The notes: a model not told the origin generated them from the letters alone. 13,568 nt of DNA from an uncultured Lachnospiraceae bacterium (GCA_910588825.1 CAJURF010000007.1:1-13568); one strand, 5' to 3'. Numbered from the stretch's first letter, positions 1-6,721 are shown. Numbers and translations are program-made.

Positions 1-52
1 ACCCACGTGTCCAGCTTGGAAGGCTGGTGTTCTACCATTGAACTACACCCGC
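1..52 (-). tRNA. tRNA-Gly (anticodon TCC), 3' part outside the window
   Basis: The complement strand reads as a tRNA beginning GCGGGTGTAGTTCAATGG, the usual start of bacterial tRNA-Gly. The anticodon stem CCAGC/GCTGG encloses the loop CTTCCAA, giving anticodon TCC (plus-strand 18-20). The gene runs off the left edge before the T arm is complete. It lies 17 bases downstream of tRNA-Pro on the same strand with no promoter between them, so the two are probably cotranscribed. Confidence 0.93.
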
Positions 53-69
53 ATAACACACAATTTCAC

Positions 70-144
70 TCGGGGTGACAGGATTCGAACCTGCGGCCTC
101 CTGGTCCCAAACCAGGCGCTCTAGCCAAACTGAGCCACACCCCG
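70..144 (-). tRNA. tRNA-Pro (anticodon TGG)
   Basis: On the complement strand a full cloverleaf is visible: acceptor CGGGGTG pairs with CACCCCG, the discriminator is A, the T loop contains GGTTCGAATCC, and the anticodon stem CCTGG/CCAGG encloses TTTGGGA, giving anticodon TGG. No CCA is encoded; the bases after the discriminator are GTG, so the end must be added by nucleotidyltransferase. It is the first gene of a Pro-Gly tRNA operon driven by the promoter at 193-221. Confidence 0.96.
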
Positions 145-157
145 AAGCACTGGCTCT

Positions 158-174
158 GAACAAATTATTTGTTC
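158..174. repeat. Perfect palindrome in the tRNA-Pro leader
   Basis: GAACAAA and TTTGTTC face each other around a 3-base centre. The site lies between the tRNA promoter and the first base of tRNA-Pro, so it would be transcribed as a short hairpin in the precursor. It may be a processing structure or a protein site; the sequence does not decide. Confidence 0.5.
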
Positions 175-192
175 GAGCTCAACGCAAAACCT

Positions 193-221
193 ATTATATT
201 ATAGCTAAATCGAAATGTCAA
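193..221 (-). promoter_or_regulatory. Sigma-A promoter of the tRNA-Pro/tRNA-Gly operon
   Basis: On the complement strand a consensus -35 TTGACA (216-221) and a consensus -10 TATAAT (193-198) are separated by exactly 17 bases. It points at tRNA-Pro, whose first base is about 49 bases downstream of the -10 element. Both hexamers matching the consensus fits a strong stable-RNA promoter. Confidence 0.92.
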
Positions 222-253
222 CATTTTTTTTACTTTATAAGCAATTTTTTACT

Positions 254-733
254 TCATAAATAGTTAATTGTAAAATGGACACCCCCCCGATGGTCAATTT
301 CCATCACCACGTAGCTGGGCCTTCTCCCCTCCTGTCTGGGAAATGACAGACTGCCCGGATTTACCGCTGTCACATCTCCTTTATAGACAATTACAGGCTT
401 ATGTGTATGCCCGAACAGCACAATATCCTTTTTCCTGGCACAAGCCTCCTCAATTATGCCGCTTGGATCCAGGGCAACCCCGTAATTATGTCCATGGGCA
501 ATCAGCAGCCGATGGCCGCCCAGATCCACCTCCAGCTCCCGCTTCAACTCCGTAAAGAAATCATTGTTTCCCGCCACCATATAGGTGGGGCACCCTGCCC
601 GGGAAGATATATATTCCTCTCTTCCCTCCACATCTCCGCAGTGGACCAGCGCATCTATTGGCTGCACCTTCCTTAATACTTTATCTAAATTACCATCTCT
701 TCCATGGGTATCGCTTACTACCAATATTTTCAT
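254..733 (-). CDS. YfcE/MJ0936-type metallophosphoesterase
   Basis: A 159-residue calcineurin-like phosphoesterase of the small YfcE/MJ0936 type, a cytoplasmic metal-dependent phosphodiesterase family whose physiological substrate is generally unknown. The metal-binding motifs appear in order: SDTHG (Asp8, His10), HCGD (Asp34), GNND (Asn56), AHGH (His80, His82) and FGHTH near residue 108. The length is normal for the family. The ATG overlaps the stop codon of rdgB by 4 bases (ATGA), so it is translationally coupled and is the last gene of the cstA-rdgB run. A run of seven G lies in the last codons (complement of 282-288). No terminator hairpin is visible between its stop and the tRNA promoter. 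Family assignment is firm; the substrate is not known. Confidence 0.93.
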   Translation of the reverse strand: MKILVVSDTHGRDGNLDKVLRKVQPIDALVHCGDVEGREEYISSRAGCPTYMVAGNNDFFTELKRELEVDLGGHRLLIAHGHNYGVALDPSGIIEEACARKKDIVLFGHTHKPVIVYKGDVTAVNPGSLSFPRQEGRRPSYVVMEIDHRGGVHFTINYL

Positions 734-1314
734 AACAATTCCTTTTTCACCGCCTCCAGCGCTTTTCCCCTGTGGCTCAGCCGGTTCTTTTCCTCCATTG
801 ACAGTTCCCCGTTAGACAGGCCTGCAGGCTCCACATAAAAAATGGGGTCGTATCCAAAGCCCTGTTCTCCCCTGGCCTCCCATCCTATATATCCCTCCAT
901 GGTCTCCCGGACCGTCACACAGCGGCCATCCGGGAAAACAGCCGCAATGACACACACAAACCGCGCGGTACGCTGTTCCATGGGAACTCCTTCCAGACGT
1001 TTTAAAATCTGGTTATTTTTCTCCTGATACGGCGTATTCTCCCCCATATAGCGTGCTGAATGCACACCTGGTTCTCCATCCAGATAATCAATCTCCAGCC
1101 CCGAATCATCTGCCAATACCAGCGTATGGCTCACCCCATGGACTGCTTTGGCTTTGATTATGGCATTCTCCTCAAAATCCGCCCCGTTCTCATCAATATC
1201 TATCTGAATTCCCGCCTCAGCCATGGACAGAACCTGATAATCCGTATCTGCCAGAACTGCCCGTATTTCTTTAATTTTCCCCTCATTTGAGGTGGCAAAA
1301 ATCAACTGTTCCAC
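730..1314 (-). CDS. rdgB: XTP/dITP diphosphatase (RdgB/HAM1 family)
   Basis: A 194-residue non-canonical purine NTP pyrophosphatase that removes dITP, XTP and dHAPTP from the cytoplasmic nucleotide pool, giving the monophosphate and pyrophosphate. Family motifs are all present: TSNEGKIKE at 8-16 (substrate phosphates), FEENA at 47-51, ADDSGLE at 68-74 (catalytic Asp pair), GEPGVHSARY near 80, GFGYDPIF near 155 and SHRGKAL near 182 (base recognition). The length is that of the family. It begins 11 bases after the cstA stop and overlaps the phosphoesterase by 4 bases, so the three genes probably form one transcript. The rdgB-phosphoesterase pairing is common in Clostridia (established knowledge). 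Confidence 0.96.
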   Translation of the reverse strand: MEQLIFATSNEGKIKEIRAVLADTDYQVLSMAEAGIQIDIDENGADFEENAIIKAKAVHGVSHTLVLADDSGLEIDYLDGEPGVHSARYMGENTPYQEKNNQILKRLEGVPMEQRTARFVCVIAAVFPDGRCVTVRETMEGYIGWEARGEQGFGYDPIFYVEPAGLSNGELSMEEKNRLSHRGKALEAVKKELL

Positions 1315-1325
1315 CGTTTTCCCCC

Positions 1326-3017
1326 TTAATCATCTTCTTCCACTACTCTTTTCTTCTGAAACAGTGCCCTGCACCCGCCAATGACCATGAACACAGTCAG
1401 AATAACAATGGGTATAATTAATACATTTTGAACACCCTGCACCATCAATGCACCCATATCCCTGTGGGCAGCCAGCACTTTCAGGTTACTGTAAAATGTC
1501 AGACACAGAGAACCCAGCGCGGCAGCCAGCATAAACAGCATAGGCACATACAGCATCTTATGGCTTTTTCCAATCCGCTTCAGCCAGCAGGCCGCTGCCA
1601 GAAATGCCGGTACCGCCAGCAGCTGATTGCAAGCCCCAAACAGCGCCCATATTTTCTCATACCCTGCCAGTGTCAAAATTCCCGCAGTCCCGATGGTAAC
1701 AATCGTTGACACATAGACATTGCCGAAAAATTTATGGCTGCCCTTCTCTGTCTTAAAAAGTTCCTGAAATAAAAGACGCCCCAGCCGCGTGGCCGTATCC
1801 AGGGAAGTGAGTGCAAAAGCGGAAATTGCCAGCAGTATCATCGTATTCATCATCCGCTCCCCATATTCCCCCAGACCCATGGCCGCAAAAAATTTCCCAA
1901 CAGCCGCGGCAAATACCTGTGGCGGAGTTCCTATGTCCGTATACACGCCATCTTTCCTCAGACATCCCACAGCAATCAGTGCAATCACCGCCAGGATACA
2001 CTCAATCAGCATGGCACCGCAGCCGATTAATTTGGCATCTTTCTCTGAATTTAACTGTTTTGATGTGGTTCCGGAACCCACCAGACTGTGAAAACCTGAA
2101 ACTGCCCCACAAGCCACTGTAATAAACATAAACGGGAATAACGTATTTCCGCCCGCCTCCCAGCTTGTAAACGGCTCCAGCTTAATCTGGGGATTCGTCA
2201 GACAGATGCCTGCCGCCGCCGCAATCATCATAAAATACAGAAGAAAGCTATTCAAGTAATCCCTTGGCTGGAGCAGAATCCAAACAGGAACCACAGAGGC
2301 CAGAAAGATATAGACAAAAATAACCGCCATCCATACAGTTTTCGTAAAATAGACAGGAAACATAATCCCTGCCATAATACAAATCCCCAGCAAAACCACA
2401 CCCATAAAGGTGCTGAATACCAGATTCACATTTGTGCGGTTAATAAAGCCAAAACACACGGCCACCGGAATGAACAGCATAGATGCCGCTGCCACAGAAC
2501 CATTTGCCGGATTTTTCACCATTTTTCCCGTGGCTGCGTCTATGGGAAACCCGTCAAAAGTCCCTGCCACAATATCGGCAAGCGCCGCAGCTGCCAAAAC
2601 CAAAACCAGCCAGGCAAAAATTGTAAAACAAATCTTTGCCTTTCTGCCAATATTTTGTTCTATCACCTCCCCGATGGACTTTCCCCTGTGGCGGACAGAC
2701 GCAAACAGCGCGGAAAAATCCTGCACAGCGCCAAAGAAAATACCCCCGATGATAATCCAGAGCAGAACCGGAAGCCAGCCGAATACTGCCGCCTGAATGG
2801 GTCCGATAATAAGCCCTGTCCCTGCAATGGATGAGAAGTGATGCCCCAGCAGAACCGGAGCCTTTGCCGGCACATAATCCACACCGTCAGCCTCTGTATG
2901 GGCCGGCGTCTTCTTATCCGGGTCCACTCCCCACTTTCTTGCCAGCCAGGAGCCATATGTCACATATGCAATGAAAAAAATCAGTACCGACACTCCCAAA
3001 ATTACAATACCGCTCAT
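1326..3017 (-). CDS. cstA: Carbon starvation protein CstA family transporter
   Basis: A 563-residue polytopic membrane protein of the CstA family (peptide and, in some members, pyruvate uptake). Recognised by the N-terminal membrane segment followed by VDYVPAKAPVLLGHHFSSIA near residue 47, GPIQAAVFGWLP, the VQDFSALFASVRHRG loop near 100 and SGFHSLVGSGTTSKQL near 310. Hydrophobic stretches span most of the protein. It is shorter than the roughly 700-residue E. coli CstA, lacking part of the C-terminal region, as is usual for clostridial members. The ATG follows GAGGAGGGGATTCG, a strong ribosome binding site. It lies 77 bases downstream of the methyltransferase with no terminator in between, and leads into rdgB. 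No CRP-like or other operator is evident. Substrate is inferred from the family only. Confidence 0.95.
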   Translation of the reverse strand: MSGIVILGVSVLIFFIAYVTYGSWLARKWGVDPDKKTPAHTEADGVDYVPAKAPVLLGHHFSSIAGTGLIIGPIQAAVFGWLPVLLWIIIGGIFFGAVQDFSALFASVRHRGKSIGEVIEQNIGRKAKICFTIFAWLVLVLAAAALADIVAGTFDGFPIDAATGKMVKNPANGSVAAASMLFIPVAVCFGFINRTNVNLVFSTFMGVVLLGICIMAGIMFPVYFTKTVWMAVIFVYIFLASVVPVWILLQPRDYLNSFLLYFMMIAAAAGICLTNPQIKLEPFTSWEAGGNTLFPFMFITVACGAVSGFHSLVGSGTTSKQLNSEKDAKLIGCGAMLIECILAVIALIAVGCLRKDGVYTDIGTPPQVFAAAVGKFFAAMGLGEYGERMMNTMILLAISAFALTSLDTATRLGRLLFQELFKTEKGSHKFFGNVYVSTIVTIGTAGILTLAGYEKIWALFGACNQLLAVPAFLAAACWLKRIGKSHKMLYVPMLFMLAAALGSLCLTFYSNLKVLAAHRDMGALMVQGVQNVLIIPIVILTVFMVIGGCRALFQKKRVVEEDD

Positions 3018-3094
3018 CGAATCCCCTCCTCACGGAGCAGCCACTTATGCAATATCCTGCAGTCTTTTGTTTCTTCTTTTAACTTTCCCAAGAT

Positions 3095-4246
3095 TCAACG
3101 TTCCCCCTGTTTCGGCGGCTTCGGACCAAAATATTGGTAAAAATAAGCTTTGATCATACCATTATACACTTTCCGGTTCTTGTCCGCATCCTTTCCAATG
3201 GCTTTTTCAGCCTGTTCATAGGATGTGAGCAGATACATAGACCAGCTGTCCAGTCTGGCATATGCCTGTCCGATTTCCTGATACAGTCCGTAAAGATGGG
3301 ACTGCTCTGAAAGCCGTTCCCCATAAGGAGGATTACTGATGATAAATCCATATTTTTTCCCATGGCTCATCTGGCTCACCGGACGCTGCTGGAAGTGAAT
3401 CATGGAATCCACTCCCGCCAATTTTGCATTTTCACGGGCAAAGTTAATGGCCTCTGGGTCCAGGTCATATCCCTGTATGTCAGCAGACGCACTCTTATCC
3501 AGCAGGTCATCTGCCTCCTCCCGCGCATCCTGCCAGCACTCACGGGGAATCAGATTCTTCCAGTCCTGTGCCTGGAAACAGCGCTGCCTGCCAGGTGCCT
3601 GATTTCTGGCAATCATGGCAGCCTCAATGGGAATCGTACCTCCGCCGCAGAAAGGGTCCACCAAAATCCGGCCGTTTTTCCAGGGAGTCAAAAGAACCAG
3701 GGCAGCCGCAAGGGTCTCACTGAGGGGCGCCTTTACCGTACGTTTCCGATACCCCCTTTTATGCAGGGATACGCCGGTGGTATCCAGTCCCATGGTCACC
3801 CTGTCTTTCAAAATGGACACCCGGATGGGATACGCCGCCCCGTTTTCTTCAAACCAGCTGATGCCATATACCTGTTTTAACCGGTCCACTATGGCCTTTT
3901 TCACAATCGACTGAATATCTGAAGAACTGAACAGCTTACTTCTGATAGAACTGGCTTTTGCCACCCAGAATTTCCCGTCTTTTGGGATAAAATTCTCCCA
4001 TTCCAGCTTCTTCGTCTCCTCATAAAGTTCCTCAAAGCTCAGCGCCCGAAAACTCCCCACATTCAGCAGAATCCTCTCTGTAGTGCGCAGAAAAATATTT
4101 CCATCTGCCACAGCCCGCGCATCTCCCAAAAAAGAGACCCTGCCATCCTCCACATGGCTGATTTCATAACCCAGATCATTAATCTCTCTTTTCAGTACTG
4201 CTTCCAAACCAAAATGGCAGGGCGCTGTCAATTCCCATCTCTCCAT
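3095..4246 (-). CDS. THUMP-domain class I RNA methyltransferase (YpsC/RlmL-type)
   Basis: A 383-residue SAM-dependent RNA guanine-N2 methyltransferase related to the N-terminal half of E. coli RlmL and to B. subtilis YpsC, which act on G2445 of 23S rRNA. Residues 1 to about 60 form the ferredoxin-like part and about 60-160 the THUMP domain; the UPF0020 catalytic domain follows, with SAM motif DPFCGGGT at 197-204 and catalytic NPPY at 305-308. The length is right for the single-domain bacterial form. The ATG is preceded by AGAGGGGAGATAGG. It could head the run methyltransferase-cstA-rdgB-phosphoesterase. The leader upstream (about 4247-4455) is long and rich in inverted repeats. The exact nucleotide target is inferred from the family. 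Confidence 0.93.
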   Translation of the reverse strand: MERWELTAPCHFGLEAVLKREINDLGYEISHVEDGRVSFLGDARAVADGNIFLRTTERILLNVGSFRALSFEELYEETKKLEWENFIPKDGKFWVAKASSIRSKLFSSSDIQSIVKKAIVDRLKQVYGISWFEENGAAYPIRVSILKDRVTMGLDTTGVSLHKRGYRKRTVKAPLSETLAAALVLLTPWKNGRILVDPFCGGGTIPIEAAMIARNQAPGRQRCFQAQDWKNLIPRECWQDAREEADDLLDKSASADIQGYDLDPEAINFARENAKLAGVDSMIHFQQRPVSQMSHGKKYGFIISNPPYGERLSEQSHLYGLYQEIGQAYARLDSWSMYLLTSYEQAEKAIGKDADKNRKVYNGMIKAYFYQYFGPKPPKQGER

Positions 4247-4295
4247 CCTATCTCCCCTCTACAACATTTTTAATTGATGTTTTACTGATTTTGGG

Positions 4296-4344
4296 CAGGC
4301 TCTACATTATGCCGCAAAATCCAGCCGGCGTAATGTAAAGCCTG
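4296..4344. repeat. Long inverted repeat in the methyltransferase leader
   Basis: Arms at 4296-4314 and 4326-4344 pair over 19 positions with two mismatches (at 4302/4338 and 4310/4330), leaving an 11-base loop. The arms contain TACATTA and TAATGTA, flanked by AGGC/GCCT. There is no T tract on either strand, so it is not an ordinary intrinsic terminator. It lies 50 bases before the methyltransferase start and would fold in its mRNA leader. Confidence 0.75.
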
Positions 4345-4383
4345 TTCCGGTTCCATTATTTATACTCAAGAGCATACGTATTT

Positions 4384-4442
4384 GCCAAATGATTTGCTAT
4401 TTTACTTGAAACAGTTGAATGCCTGCTGGCAAATCATTTGGC
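4384..4442. repeat. Perfect 14-bp inverted repeat built from two near-palindromes
   Basis: GCCAAATGATTTGC (4384-4397) and GCAAATCATTTGGC (4429-4442) are exact reverse complements separated by 31 bases. Each arm is itself nearly palindromic around CAAAT-N-ATTTG, so the stretch can be read either as one stem-loop or as two copies of an operator-like dyad. It lies just downstream of the probable methyltransferase promoter. A further pair, CACGGG (4444-4449) and CCCGTG (4474-4479), encloses that promoter. No terminal target duplication is seen. Confidence 0.75.
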
Positions 4443-4453
4443 TCACGGGTATA

Positions 4454-4483
4454 ACTATACTATACCACACTCCCCCGTGTAAA
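4454..4483 (-). promoter_or_regulatory. Probable sigma-A promoter for the methyltransferase transcript
   Basis: On the complement strand TTTACA (4478-4483) and TATAGT (4454-4459) are 18 bases apart. It faces the methyltransferase and implies a leader of about 200 bases holding both inverted repeats. Hexamers match the consensus at five of six positions each, so the call is reasonable but unproven. The rest of 4247-4506 holds no coding sequence that I can support. Confidence 0.55.
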
Positions 4484-4506
4484 TGAAATGTATTTCTAAA
4501 TGAATT

Positions 4507-4824
4507 TTACATTCTCTTTTTCACAAGGTATCTTCCTTTATATCCCTGCATTCCTCCGTTGAGGGAATAGGTTCTGAAACCTTTTCCAGCCAATTCTTTT
4601 GCTGCCGAAAGACTGGCCCCTCCCCGGTCACAGTATAAAATTAATTTCTGACTGCGCGGATAGGATTCTAATCTTTCCGCCTCCTCATATGGTACATTGA
4701 TTGCCCCCCGTATATGGGAAATACGGTATTCTTCCGGGGCACGCAAATCTATGATGACTCCCTCGCCCCGCTGAATATACCCATCAAGCATCTCGGGCGA
4801 AATCGTTTCTAATCGAAATCTCAT
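4507..4824 (-). CDS. Single-domain rhodanese-like protein
   Basis: A 105-residue single rhodanese domain, the fold that carries persulfide sulfur on an active-site cysteine in sulfur transfer. Visible features are the substrate-side IIDLRAPEEY at 24-33, the HIRGAINVP segment at 37-45, the catalytic Cys65 in the loop LYCDRGGAS, and the C-terminal LNGGMQGYKG, which ends the domain. I chose the ATG at 4824 because AAAGGA lies 8 bases upstream; another ATG at 4830 is too close to that site and one at 4902 has no support. It has no signal peptide or membrane segment, so it is cytoplasmic. Neither neighbour suggests a sulfur acceptor. The domain is certain; the partner is unknown. Confidence 0.88.
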   Translation of the reverse strand: MRFRLETISPEMLDGYIQRGEGVIIDLRAPEEYRISHIRGAINVPYEEAERLESYPRSQKLILYCDRGGASLSAAKELAGKGFRTYSLNGGMQGYKGRYLVKKRM

Positions 4825-4952
4825 ATACATTTTCCTTTTCACTATATTTTGATTGGCATATCTCGAAATCCTATCATCAAAAAGTATTTTTTGACATTCC
4901 AATCATATTTATTATATTCCGGCATATGGCTTATAGCTACTATATCTAATAT

Positions 4953-4996
4953 AAAAAGATGCCGCCGCACCCATTTAGGTACGGCGGCATCTTTTT
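4953..4996. terminator. Strong bidirectional intrinsic terminator
   Basis: AAAAAGATGCCGCCG at 4953-4967 pairs perfectly with CGGCGGCATCTTTTT at 4982-4996. The arms carry A and T runs on both sides, so the hairpin has a U tract in either direction. It lies 14 bases downstream of the Asn-rich gene on the minus strand and upstream of the rhodanese gene, insulating the two. Confidence 0.9.
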
Positions 4997-5010
4997 ATTA
5001 TTCTCCAGAT

Positions 5011-5226
5011 CTAATAGTTGGAACCGCAGTTTTCTTCTGAAGTGTTTTTGCCGGCACTGTTTTTATTCTGGTTTTTATTTTGGTTTTTATTTTGGTTTTT
5101 ATTCTGGCTGCTATTCTGTGCATTGCTGGTACTATTCTGTGCATGAGCGTTTTTAGAGTTCTGATTACTGCCTGTACTATTCTGGCTGTTTGAGTTTGCA
5201 TTCTGACTTTCATAATTTTTGGACAT
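5011..5226 (-). CDS. Small Asn/Gln/Ser-rich low-complexity protein
   Basis: A 71-residue, very hydrophilic protein made largely of Asn, Ser, Gln and Lys, with four tandem QNKN units in the middle and a short tail EENCGSNY carrying the only cysteine. No hydrophobic segment, signal peptide or known domain is visible. The ATG at 5226 is favoured over one at 5247 because AGGAGG stands 8 bases before it; the well-placed site and the strong terminator just after the stop argue that this is a real gene despite its odd composition. The composition recalls gamma-type small acid-soluble spore proteins and some spore-coat proteins, but I see no diagnostic motif, so function is left open. Confidence 0.72.
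   Translation of the reverse strand: MSKNYESQNANSNSQNSTGSNQNSKNAHAQNSTSNAQNSSQNKNQNKNQNKNQNKNSAGKNTSEENCGSNY
5060..5107. repeat. Four tandem 12-bp repeats inside the Asn-rich gene
   Basis: Four consecutive 12-bp units (TTTTTATTCTGG or TTTTTATTTTGG on the plus strand, starting at 5060, 5072, 5084 and 5096) encode the QNKN repeats on the minus strand. Because the unit is a multiple of three, a change in copy number would keep the frame and only alter protein length. Confidence 0.9.
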
Positions 5227-5342
5227 GATAAATTCCTCCTGAATCATTCGTATTTTATGTTACAGCTTTATTATTCCTAAAAGTCAGAAAATTATTACAG
5301 AAATTGTATTGCATTTTTTTTACTTTTATATTATAATTAACC

Positions 5343-5381
5343 ATGTAAAAAGAATTTACCCTTCAAAAATTTTTTTTACAT
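5343..5381. repeat. AT-rich inverted repeat in gene-free DNA
   Basis: ATGTAAAAAGAATTT (5343-5357) pairs with AAATTTTTTTTACAT (5367-5381) with one mismatch and a 9-base loop. It sits in the 346-base gap between the Asn-rich gene and the HAAS protein. The stem contains only two G:C pairs, so it would be weak as a terminator. Apart from this repeat, the hairpin at 5417 and the promoter at 5473, I see nothing in 5227-5572. Confidence 0.45.
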
Positions 5382-5416
5382 TTATAACCCCTTATTTAAT
5401 TATTTATACTCCCCTT

Positions 5417-5449
5417 GAAAACCCTGACAGCTCCCCTGTCAGGGTTTTC
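5417..5449. terminator. Orphan terminator-like hairpin
   Basis: A perfect 14-bp stem, GAAAACCCTGACAG against CTGTCAGGGTTTTC with a 5-base loop, is followed by TCTATCTTTTA on the plus strand. It has the shape of an intrinsic terminator, yet no gene on either strand leads into it within the gap: the gene to its left is on the minus strand and starts at 5226, and the gene to its right starts at 5573 on the plus strand. It may end a short unannotated RNA or block read-through between divergent genes. Confidence 0.65.
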
Positions 5450-5472
5450 TCTATCTTTTATGCATTCTAATG

Positions 5473-5501
5473 TTGCCCGTTTTTCCGGCGCACGTTATAA
5501 T
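5473..5501 (+). promoter_or_regulatory. Sigma-A promoter of the HAAS/DUF1700 gene
   Basis: TTGCCC (5473-5478) and a consensus TATAAT (5496-5501) are separated by exactly 17 bases. The implied start lies about 65 bases before the ATG at 5573, leaving a short leader with AAGGAGAGG as ribosome binding site. Confidence 0.82.
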
Positions 5502-5572
5502 AAATAAAATTAGTTACTATTCATTTTGCAGTCTGCATACATATAGTGCAGTAAGGAGAGGAATATACACCT

Positions 5573-6055
5573 ATGAGCCGAGAAGAATTTCTGGAGATTT
5601 TGAACACACAGCTGGAAGGAGAAATCCCTTCCAACGAAATCTCACAGCATTTGACATATTATAACAATTTCATTTATCAGAGAGTTCAGCAGGGGAAACC
5701 AGAAAGTGATGTTATCAATGAATTAGGAGAACCCCGGCTGATTGCCAAAACATTAATCGACACAGAAGATGTACCCAACATCCCTGGTTACCAGCAGAGT
5801 TATGACTATTCGGCTGAAGAAGCCGGTTCGGAAAGATTTACCCAGTATGACAGCTCAGAACAGAGTTTCCAGCAGGAAACACCGAGGTCATCTGTCCATC
5901 GGCTGGATTTAACTACCTGGCGGGGAAAACTGGCCCTGGCTGCCGGAGCCTTGGCCATAATCGCCATCCTGCTGCTGCTCCTGGGTGCCCTTCTCCCCAT
6001 CGCCGCCATTGCCGCAGTGATAGGTATTATCACATTCCTCATGAGACGCCTGTAG
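5573..6055 (+). CDS. HAAS/DUF1700-type membrane protein
   Basis: A 160-residue protein whose N-terminal 65 residues match the HAAS (DUF1700) pattern: MSREEFL, a YYNNFI helix near 30-35, then the conserved INELGEPRLIAKTLI near 49-63. A polar linker (about 66-115) follows, then a long Ala/Leu/Ile-rich membrane stretch at about 120-155, probably one or two segments, ending in basic residues. HAAS proteins usually sit beside a PadR-type regulator and act in signalling at the membrane (established knowledge); no PadR gene is present here, the gene has its own promoter and stands alone. AAGGAGAGG lies 12 bases before the ATG. It converges on mgsA with a 23-base gap and no obvious terminator. Function beyond the family is unknown. 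Confidence 0.85.
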   Translation: MSREEFLEILNTQLEGEIPSNEISQHLTYYNNFIYQRVQQGKPESDVINELGEPRLIAKTLIDTEDVPNIPGYQQSYDYSAEEAGSERFTQYDSSEQSFQQETPRSSVHRLDLTTWRGKLALAAGALAIIAILLLLLGALLPIAAIAAVIGIITFLMRRL

Positions 6056-6078
6056 ACGGTGCTGGCGAGCCTTAAGCC

Positions 6079-6549
6079 TTATAGCTGCTCCGCCCGGTCT
6101 TCCACATTCTTTTTAAAATTTATCACCTCATGGTCATATCTGGCATCCATCAGCCTGGACTGGATCATAAAGTCTGCTGTGGCTTTATTGATGGCCATGG
6201 GGATATCATACACCTGGGCAATTCTCATCAATGCTTTCACGTCCGGGTCATGGGGCTGGGCAGTGAGAGGGTCGGAAAAAAAGATTACAAAATTAATCTG
6301 GCCCTCCACAATCTTAGCGCCAATCTGCTGGTCTCCGCCCAACGGCCCGCTGTTAAAAGCTTTAATGGTCAGCCCTGTGGCATCCACAATCATCCTTGAC
6401 GTGGTTCCTGTCCCATACAGGCGGTGTCTCTCCAGGATCTCCCGGTTTTCCTTACACCACTCAATCAGCTTAGGTTTTTCGTTATCATGGGCAATCAGAG
6501 CAATGCCTTTCTTTTCTTCAATAGTAAATGTAATATAATCGTTACTCAT
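6079..6549 (-). CDS. mgsA: Methylglyoxal synthase
   Basis: A 156-residue cytoplasmic enzyme that converts dihydroxyacetone phosphate to methylglyoxal and phosphate, an overflow branch from glycolysis. Family hallmarks are present: IALIAHDNEK at the N terminus (His of the active site), GTGTTSRMI (phosphate binding), NSGPLGGDQQIGA with the catalytic Asp, and FFSDPLTAQPHDPDVKAL with the conserved Asp and His residues. The length matches E. coli MgsA (about 152). The ATG at 6549 is chosen because AAAGGAGG stands 8 bases upstream; an ATG at 6597 would add 16 residues that do not fit the family. It appears monocistronic, and its upstream edge abuts the tRNA-Arg terminator. Confidence 0.96.
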   Translation of the reverse strand: MSNDYITFTIEEKKGIALIAHDNEKPKLIEWCKENREILERHRLYGTGTTSRMIVDATGLTIKAFNSGPLGGDQQIGAKIVEGQINFVIFFSDPLTAQPHDPDVKALMRIAQVYDIPMAINKATADFMIQSRLMDARYDHEVINFKKNVEDRAEQL

Positions 6550-6603
6550 AGAGTCTGCCTCCTTTCTTTTTTCCGTATGGGAAATACAGTTTCCCAATAC
6601 GTT

Positions 6604-6643
6604 AAAAAATCCTTTGTAAAACGTAGGTTCTACAAAGGATTTT
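6604..6643 (-). terminator. Intrinsic terminator after tRNA-Arg
   Basis: On the complement strand AAAATCCTTTGTA (plus 6631-6643) pairs with TACAAAGGATTTT (plus 6606-6618) and runs into a T tract, a 13-bp stem with a 12-base loop. It begins 5 bases after the tRNA-Arg 3' end. The arms also allow termination on the plus strand. Confidence 0.85.
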
Positions 6644-6647
6644 ATGA

Positions 6648-6721
<74 letters not shown>

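Noticed and set aside
158..174. LexA box, because of GAAC and GTTC
   Set aside because: The half-sites are 9 bases apart, whereas the Gram-positive LexA site needs 4; the position inside a tRNA leader also makes it unlikely.
3362..3880. 172-codon open frame on the plus strand
   Set aside because: It is fully antisense to the methyltransferase catalytic domain, has no family features, and is explained by codon use of the real gene.
4247..4460. Riboswitch or T-box in the methyltransferase leader
   Set aside because: No T-box motif, S-box, purine or other known riboswitch core could be recognised; I describe only the inverted repeats.
5060..5107. CRISPR array or satellite
   Set aside because: The units are 12 bp with no spacers and translate as QNKN in a gene with a ribosome binding site and terminator.
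5227..5342. Sporulation sigma (SigF/SigG) promoter for the Asn-rich gene
   Set aside because: GAATA and CATAAAA elements exist but their spacing (about 12 bases) is too short for a SigG promoter.
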